Below the pieces are notes generated by a model. It did not search any database, was not told where the DNA came from, and saw only the letters and a program-made list of their open reading frames with translations. A DNA stretch of 64,000 nucleotides from Kribbella capetownensis (GTDB lineage: Bacteria; Actinomycetota; Actinomycetes; Propionibacteriales; Kribbellaceae). Of the stretch, positions 59,947 through 64,000 are shown one piece after another. How positions within the stretch are numbered: the stretch's first letter is position 1; each line of letters opens with the position of its first letter. The stretch lies in assembly GCF_004331485.1 (NCBI RefSeq), contig NZ_SJKD01000001.1:1922001-1986000 (forward strand). The letters are read 5' to 3'. The position numbers and the translations under genes are program-made.

Positions 59947-60777
59947 ATGTCAGCCCTCGTCGACACCCTGGTGAAGAAGCCGCTGCACTCGCTCGACCGG
60001 CTGGGCGAGCAGCTCTCCTTCTACATCAAGGCGCTGGCCTGGTCGGGCAAGTCGATCACCCGGTACCGCAAGGAGATCTTCCGGCTGCTGGCCGAGGTGA
60101 CGCTGGGCACCGGCGCCCTCGCGGTGATCGGTGGCACCGTCGGAGTGATCACGTTCCTCGCCTTCTTCACCGGCACCGAGGTCGGCCTGCAGGGCTACTC
60201 CGCGCTGAACCAGATCGGTACGTCGGCCTTCGCCGGGTTCGTCAGCGCGTACATCAACACCCGCGAGATCGGCCCGCTGATCGCCGGGATCGCGCTGGCC
60301 GCGACCGTCGGCTGCGGCTTCACCGCGCAGCTGGGCGCGATGCGGATCAGCGAGGAGATCGACGCCCTCGAGGTGATGGCGATCCCGTCGCTGCCGTTCC
60401 TGGTCACCACCCGGATCATCGCCGGCCTGGTCGCGGTCATCCCGCTGTACGTCGTGGGCCTGCTCGCGTCGTACTTCGCCACCCGGCTCACCGTGACCAC
60501 GTTCTACGGGCAGAGTACGGGCACGTACGACCACTACTTCCATCTCTTCCTGCCACCCGGCGACGTGCTGTGGTCGTTCGGGAAGGTGCTGGTGTTCTCC
60601 GTCCTGGTGATCCTCGTGCACTGCTACCACGGCTACCACGCGACCGGCGGTCCGGCCGGTGTGGGCGTCGCCGTCGGTCGTGCGGTCCGGACCTCCATCG
60701 TCGTCATCAACGTCGTCGACCTGCTGCTCTCGATGGCGATCTGGGGTACGACGACCACCGTCAGGCTGGCGGGGTAG
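59947..60777 (+). CDS. YrbE-type permease B of the Mce transporter
   Basis: 276 residues, MlaE family. It has GTEVGLQGYSALNQIGTSAFAG, then GCGFTAQLGAMRISEEIDALEVM for the coupling region and ATGGPAGVGVAVGRAVRTS near the end. It follows the first permease by 3 bp and precedes the first mce gene by 4 bp, all in one operon. Confidence 0.9.
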   Translation: MSALVDTLVKKPLHSLDRLGEQLSFYIKALAWSGKSITRYRKEIFRLLAEVTLGTGALAVIGGTVGVITFLAFFTGTEVGLQGYSALNQIGTSAFAGFVSAYINTREIGPLIAGIALAATVGCGFTAQLGAMRISEEIDALEVMAIPSLPFLVTTRIIAGLVAVIPLYVVGLLASYFATRLTVTTFYGQSTGTYDHYFHLFLPPGDVLWSFGKVLVFSVLVILVHCYHGYHATGGPAGVGVAVGRAVRTSIVVINVVDLLLSMAIWGTTTTVRLAG

Positions 60778-60781
60778 CGCG

Positions 60782-62098
60782 ATGACGAGACGAGTCCTGG
60801 GGGTCGCCTTCATCGGCGTGCTCTGCTTCCTGCTCTGGCTGACGTACGCCTTCTACGCCAAGGTCTTCACCAAGACCGTCGACGTCGAGCTGAAGACCAG
60901 CCACATCGGCCTGCAGCTGAACGAGCACGCCGACGTGAAGCTGCGCGGCATCATCGTCGGCGAGGTCCGCAGCGTCTCCACCGACGGCGACGAGGCGACC
61001 GTGAACCTCTCGCTCAAGCCGGACCAGATCGGCGAGATCTCCAGCGCGGTCAGTGCCCGGATCCTGCCGAAGACGCTGTTCGGCGAGAAGTACGTCGCCC
61101 TGGTGCCACCGGAGGGCTCGGAGGGTCGCCACATCCGCGCCGGGGACGTGATCTCGCGCGACAAGACCGCGGTCGGCATCGAGATCGAGAAGGTGCTGAA
61201 CGACGCGTTGCCGCTGCTGCAGGCGGTAGACCCGGCGGACCTGAACGCCACGCTGAACACGCTGGCCACCGCGCTCGACGGTCGCGGCGCCGAGCTCGGT
61301 GGCACGCTGACCCAGCTGGACGGCTACCTGAAGAAGCTGAACCCGAGCGTCCCGAAGCTGATGGACGCGCTGACCAAGCTCACCCAGGTTTCCGAGCTGT
61401 ACGGCGATGCCACGCCGGACCTGGTCCGGGCGCTGCGCAACCTGACCATCACCGGCAACACCGTGGTGGAGAAGCAGGCGCAGTTGCAGAAGTTCTTCCT
61501 CGATGTGCAGGGCCTGTCCTCGACCACGAACACGTTCCTGAAGCAGAACGAGGACAAGGTGATCCGCCTGGGCGAGGTGAGCCGGCCGGTGCTCGATCTG
61601 CTGGAGCGGTACTCGCCCGAGGTGCCGTGCTTCCTCAAGGTGATGACCGAGACGGCCCCGATCCTCAACGACACGTTCCGCGACGGGCGGCTGAACATCA
61701 ACCTCGAGCTGATCACCAATCAGCCGACGCCGTACGCCCCGAACGAGCTGCCGGCGTACAACGACCACCGTGGGCCGACCTGTGTCGGCAAGAACTACAG
61801 TCACCCCGGTGCGAAGCCAGGTCCGTACACCCAGCAGAACCCCGCGCCGTACATCACCGGTGACGACGGCGTGATCGGCGACCACAACAAGAACCAGCGC
61901 TTCCCGCTCAACCTGCAGCTGAACCGGGCGGTGCCGGGCTTCGACCTGGACACCGGCGGCGTCGGTACGCCGGCCGAGCAGCAGGTGATCGACTCGGTCG
62001 TCGGCCCCGCGATGGGCGTCCCGGCCACCGACGTCCCCGATCTGACCACCCTGATGGTCGGCCCCCTGCTCCGGGGAGGCCAGGTGAATCTCAAGTGA
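60782..62098 (+). CDS. mceA: Mce-family lipid-transport protein, first of the series (MceA position)
   Basis: 438 residues. An N-terminal membrane anchor (VAFIGVLCFLLWLTYAFYA) is followed by the MCE domain (about residues 38-125, with NEHADVKLRGIIVGEVRSV) and a long helical region (about 140-290) that builds the tunnel. The ~140-residue tail has no assigned fold. Mce proteins form a tube that carries lipids or sterols from the cell envelope to the YrbE permease. Overlaps the next mce gene by 4 bp. Confidence 0.9.
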   Translation: MTRRVLGVAFIGVLCFLLWLTYAFYAKVFTKTVDVELKTSHIGLQLNEHADVKLRGIIVGEVRSVSTDGDEATVNLSLKPDQIGEISSAVSARILPKTLFGEKYVALVPPEGSEGRHIRAGDVISRDKTAVGIEIEKVLNDALPLLQAVDPADLNATLNTLATALDGRGAELGGTLTQLDGYLKKLNPSVPKLMDALTKLTQVSELYGDATPDLVRALRNLTITGNTVVEKQAQLQKFFLDVQGLSSTTNTFLKQNEDKVIRLGEVSRPVLDLLERYSPEVPCFLKVMTETAPILNDTFRDGRLNINLELITNQPTPYAPNELPAYNDHRGPTCVGKNYSHPGAKPGPYTQQNPAPYITGDDGVIGDHNKNQRFPLNLQLNRAVPGFDLDTGGVGTPAEQQVIDSVVGPAMGVPATDVPDLTTLMVGPLLRGGQVNLK

Positions 62099-63144
62099 AA
62101 ATCCTGGACAAGAAGACCTCGATCGACACCGTGCGGCTGGCGATCTTCGTGGTCGTGACGACGGTGGCGACCGCGCTGCTGGCGGTGACGATCGGGAACA
62201 TCACGTTCAACGCGACGACGAAGTACCGCGCCGTGTTCACCGATGCGGTCGGGCTGAACAAGGGTGACGACATCCGGATCGCCGGCGTGAAGGTCGGTCA
62301 GGTCGACAAAATCGCGCTGTACCAGACTGATGCCGGTCAGAGCGGCCTCGCGATGGTGACCTTCAGCGTCGACTCCGACCAGATCCTCGACGCCTCCACG
62401 CACGCGACGCTGCGCTACCGGAACCTGGTCGGCAACCGCTACATCGCGCTCACCGACGGCGTCGGCGGTGGCGACCGGATGAAGAAGAACGGCGTCATCC
62501 CGAAGGAGCGGACCGCGCCCGCGCTGGACCTGTCGGTGCTGTTCAACGGGTTCAAGCCGCTGTTCACCGCGCTCACCCCGGCGGACGTGAACCAGTTCGC
62601 GTTCGAGGTGATCAAGGTGCTGCAGGGCGAGGGCGGCACGATCGAGTCGCTGCTGGCGAAGACGGCGTCGCTGACCACCACGTTGGCCGATGCGGACCAG
62701 GTGATCGGAGACCTGATCACGAACCTGACCTCGACGCTGCAGATCGTCTCCCAGCGGCAGCAGAACTTCTCCCAGTTGCTGGTGAACCTGCAGCAGTTCA
62801 TCACCGGGCTGAGTCAGGACATCCACCCGATCCTGAACTCGCTCGGTTCGATCAACTCGCTGAACACCAAGACGGCCGGCCTGCTGCAGCAGACCCGGGT
62901 GCCGATCAAGGCGGACCTGGACAAGATCCGCGCGGTCGCCACCACCCTGGACGACACCCAGGCGATCTGGGTCAAGACGCTGCAGAACATGCCGGGGAAG
63001 CTGACCACGATGACCCGGACCGCGTCGTACGGCTCCTGGTTCAACTTCTACCTGTGCAACTTCAACGGCAACGTCACCCTGCCGATCGGCACGCGCATCC
63101 CCGTTGCCTACGACAACAACTCGGCGAGGTGCACGAAGCCGTGA
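62095..63144 (+). CDS. mceB: Mce-family lipid-transport protein, second of the series (MceB position)
   Basis: 349 residues. Membrane anchor at about residues 14-34, MCE domain with YRAVFTDAVGLNKGDDIRIAGVKVGQVD (about residues 43-70), and a helical tunnel region to about residue 300. A cysteine pair near the end (YLCNFNGN ... SARCTKP) could form a disulfide. Translation is coupled to the first mce gene (GTGA). Its stop codon TGA is also the first triplet of the 159-bp element that follows. Confidence 0.9.
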   Translation: MKILDKKTSIDTVRLAIFVVVTTVATALLAVTIGNITFNATTKYRAVFTDAVGLNKGDDIRIAGVKVGQVDKIALYQTDAGQSGLAMVTFSVDSDQILDASTHATLRYRNLVGNRYIALTDGVGGGDRMKKNGVIPKERTAPALDLSVLFNGFKPLFTALTPADVNQFAFEVIKVLQGEGGTIESLLAKTASLTTTLADADQVIGDLITNLTSTLQIVSQRQQNFSQLLVNLQQFITGLSQDIHPILNSLGSINSLNTKTAGLLQQTRVPIKADLDKIRAVATTLDDTQAIWVKTLQNMPGKLTTMTRTASYGSWFNFYLCNFNGNVTLPIGTRIPVAYDNNSARCTKP

Positions 63145-63300
63145 CCCCCCTCGCATATTCGGCACGCATCTCCGGCGCCCAGGCGGGTACCTCGCTGCGT
63201 TGTCGTCGGGGCACGATGAAACCCGCATCGAGCCCCTCCTCCGCCTTGCGATGCACCCACCTGGACACCGGAGCTACGCACCAACATCCGAGGGGGGTCA
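63142..63300. repeat. 159-bp MITE-like element with terminal inverted repeats, inside the mce operon
   Basis: The ends read TGACCCCCCTCG and CGAGGGGGGTCA, perfect 12-bp terminal inverted repeats, and an imperfect match continues inward to about 33 bp on each side (63142-63175 and 63268-63300). An inner dyad GCATCG / CGATGC (around 63223-63252) suggests a cruciform. The left end supplies the mceB stop; the right end stops 4 bp before the next start. It encodes nothing credible. No flanking target duplication is obvious. Confidence 0.75.
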
Positions 63301-63304
63301 CTCC

Positions 63305-64000
63305 GTGAAGCCGTTCCGTGAGCAGAACCAGGTGACCGTCGGGGTGATCGGGCTGACCGTGATCGGGCTGATCATGCTGGCCGCGTTCAAGGCGCAGGAC
63401 CTGCCGCTGATCGGTGGCGGGACGAAGTACTCCGCGCAGTTCTCCGAGGCCGGCGGCCTGAAGCCGAACGACGAGATCCGGGTGGCCGGTGTTCGCGTCG
63501 GGCAGGTGCGCAAGGTCGAGCTCGACGGCACGCACGTGCGGGTCGACTTCGTGGTGGACAAGGGCGTGAAGCTCGGTGACCAGACCGGCGCCGAGATGAA
63601 GATCAAGACCCTGCTGGGCCAGAAGTACCTGAAGCTGAACCCGGCCGGTCAGGGTGAGCTGAAGGCCGGATCCGAGATCCCGCTGGACCGCACGGTCTCG
63701 GCGTACGACGTGGTGGACGCGTTCACGGATCTCGCGAACACGACCGAGCGGATCGACACCACGCAGCTGGCCAAGGCCCTGGACACACTGTCGGCGACGT
63801 TCAAGAACACGCCGGACGAGGTGCAGGCGTCGCTGACCGGTCTGTCCCGGCTGTCCCAGAACGTCGCCAAGCGGGACGAGCAGCTGAAGCTGCTGCTGCA
63901 GCACTCGAACGTGGTCACCAAGGTCCTTGCCGACCGCAACCAGCAGCTGATCAAGCTGCTGAAGGACGGCAACTCGGTCTTCCAGGCCGTGCAGGCCCGA
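63305..64000 (+). CDS. mceC: Mce-family lipid-transport protein, third of the series (MceC position), 3' end outside window
   Basis: GTG 63305 begins an open frame that continues past the window end (232 codons seen). It has a membrane anchor (VTVGVIGLTVIGLIMLAAF, about residues 10-28), an MCE domain with YSAQFSEAGGLKPNDEIRVAGV and VGQVRKVELDG (about residues 41-70), and the start of the helical tunnel region (about 140-232). The 160-bp gap before it, in an otherwise overlapping operon, is filled by the inverted-repeat element, so its ribosome site (a weak purine patch GAGGGGGG at 63290-63297) is partly supplied by that element. Confidence 0.88.
   Translation, partial: MKPFREQNQVTVGVIGLTVIGLIMLAAFKAQDLPLIGGGTKYSAQFSEAGGLKPNDEIRVAGVRVGQVRKVELDGTHVRVDFVVDKGVKLGDQTGAEMKIKTLLGQKYLKLNPAGQGELKAGSEIPLDRTVSAYDVVDAFTDLANTTERIDTTQLAKALDTLSATFKNTPDEVQASLTGLSRLSQNVAKRDEQLKLLLQHSNVVTKVLADRNQQLIKLLKDGNSVFQAVQAR

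Noticed and set aside
1..64000. CRISPR arrays, rRNA genes, transposase genes or prophage modules
   Set aside because: Looked for regularly spaced repeats, rRNA-like stretches, DDE or integrase motifs and phage structural genes; none seen. The 10-bp-period repeats at 35.6 kb are far too short and close for CRISPR.

Overview
The window is high-GC DNA with strongly G/C-ending codons, many GTG starts, overlapping ATGA/GTGA gene junctions, Tat-type lipoproteins and an Mce lipid-import operon. This points to a soil actinomycete. The mix of sugar-catabolic islands and the order tRNA-Thr, tRNA-Met, rpmG, hadA, hadB ... tRNA-Trp, secE, nusG, rplK, rplA ... rplJ, rplL, mkl-yrbE-mce suggests Propionibacteriales, most likely a Kribbella-like genus (inference from gene content, not from a search).

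Layout. 1-4.6 kb: end of a polysaccharide-degradation cluster (two heparinase II/III-type proteins, a YesL-like membrane protein, a secreted beta-helix protein). 4.6-11.3 kb: LacI regulator, GH127 beta-L-arabinofuranosidase and a sugar ABC importer, bracketed by two truncated gene remnants. 11.3-19.7 kb: small housekeeping and regulatory genes, including a two-component system collapsed by deletion. 20-24.3 kb: epimerase-like protein, tRNA-Thr, tRNA-Met, rpmG, an FhuF-like protein, hadAB-murB. 24.3-25.4 kb: an AbiEi/DUF559 gene bracketed by two copies of a long inverted repeat. 25.4-33 kb: a second sugar ABC importer operon with RpiR regulator, an unrecognised protein and a FAD oxidoreductase. 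33-36.3 kb: an XRE-TPR / 2H-phosphoesterase / small-protein operon facing an orphan gene across two helically phased TGCCCC arrays. 36.3-40.6 kb: TrpB-like, histidine phosphatase, adenosine deaminase and aminotransferase genes. 40.8-43.8 kb: tRNA-Trp-secE-nusG-rplK-rplA. 43.9-47.4 kb: formyltransferase, alpha-hydroxy-acid oxidase, then a leaderless poly-cysteine leader peptide ahead of a single-chain PheRS-like protein. 47.4-53.3 kb: two divergent operons (aldolase, D-aminoacylase-like, D-serine-dehydratase-like // ketodeoxygluconate kinase, IclR, RidA). 53.3-56.3 kb: FAH-family enzyme, IclR regulator, MFS transporter. 56.3-57.7 kb: rplJL with attenuator. 57.7-64 kb: a phosphatase gene scar and the mkl-yrbE-mce operon, interrupted by a 159-bp inverted-repeat element.

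How the genes work together. The 47.4-53.3 kb cluster can be read as one route: deacylate an N-acyl amino sugar acid, eliminate ammonia to give 2-keto-3-deoxygluconate with RidA clearing the imine, phosphorylate, then cleave to pyruvate and glyceraldehyde-3-phosphate. That is the logic of oxidised-chitin (N-acetylglucosaminate) catabolism described in marine Pseudoalteromonas. Its presence here is an inference from gene content. The two ABC systems feed separate, separately regulated glycan pathways. The core translation genes are interrupted by about 16.5 kb and 12.7 kb of accessory DNA compared with the compact mycobacterial order.

The strongest leads are the N-acyl-glucosaminate-type cluster, the poly-Cys leader with the PheRS-like protein, the palindrome-bracketed DUF559 gene, the 10-bp-phased operator arrays, and the 159-bp element in the mce operon. 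Several deletion scars show active genome erosion.
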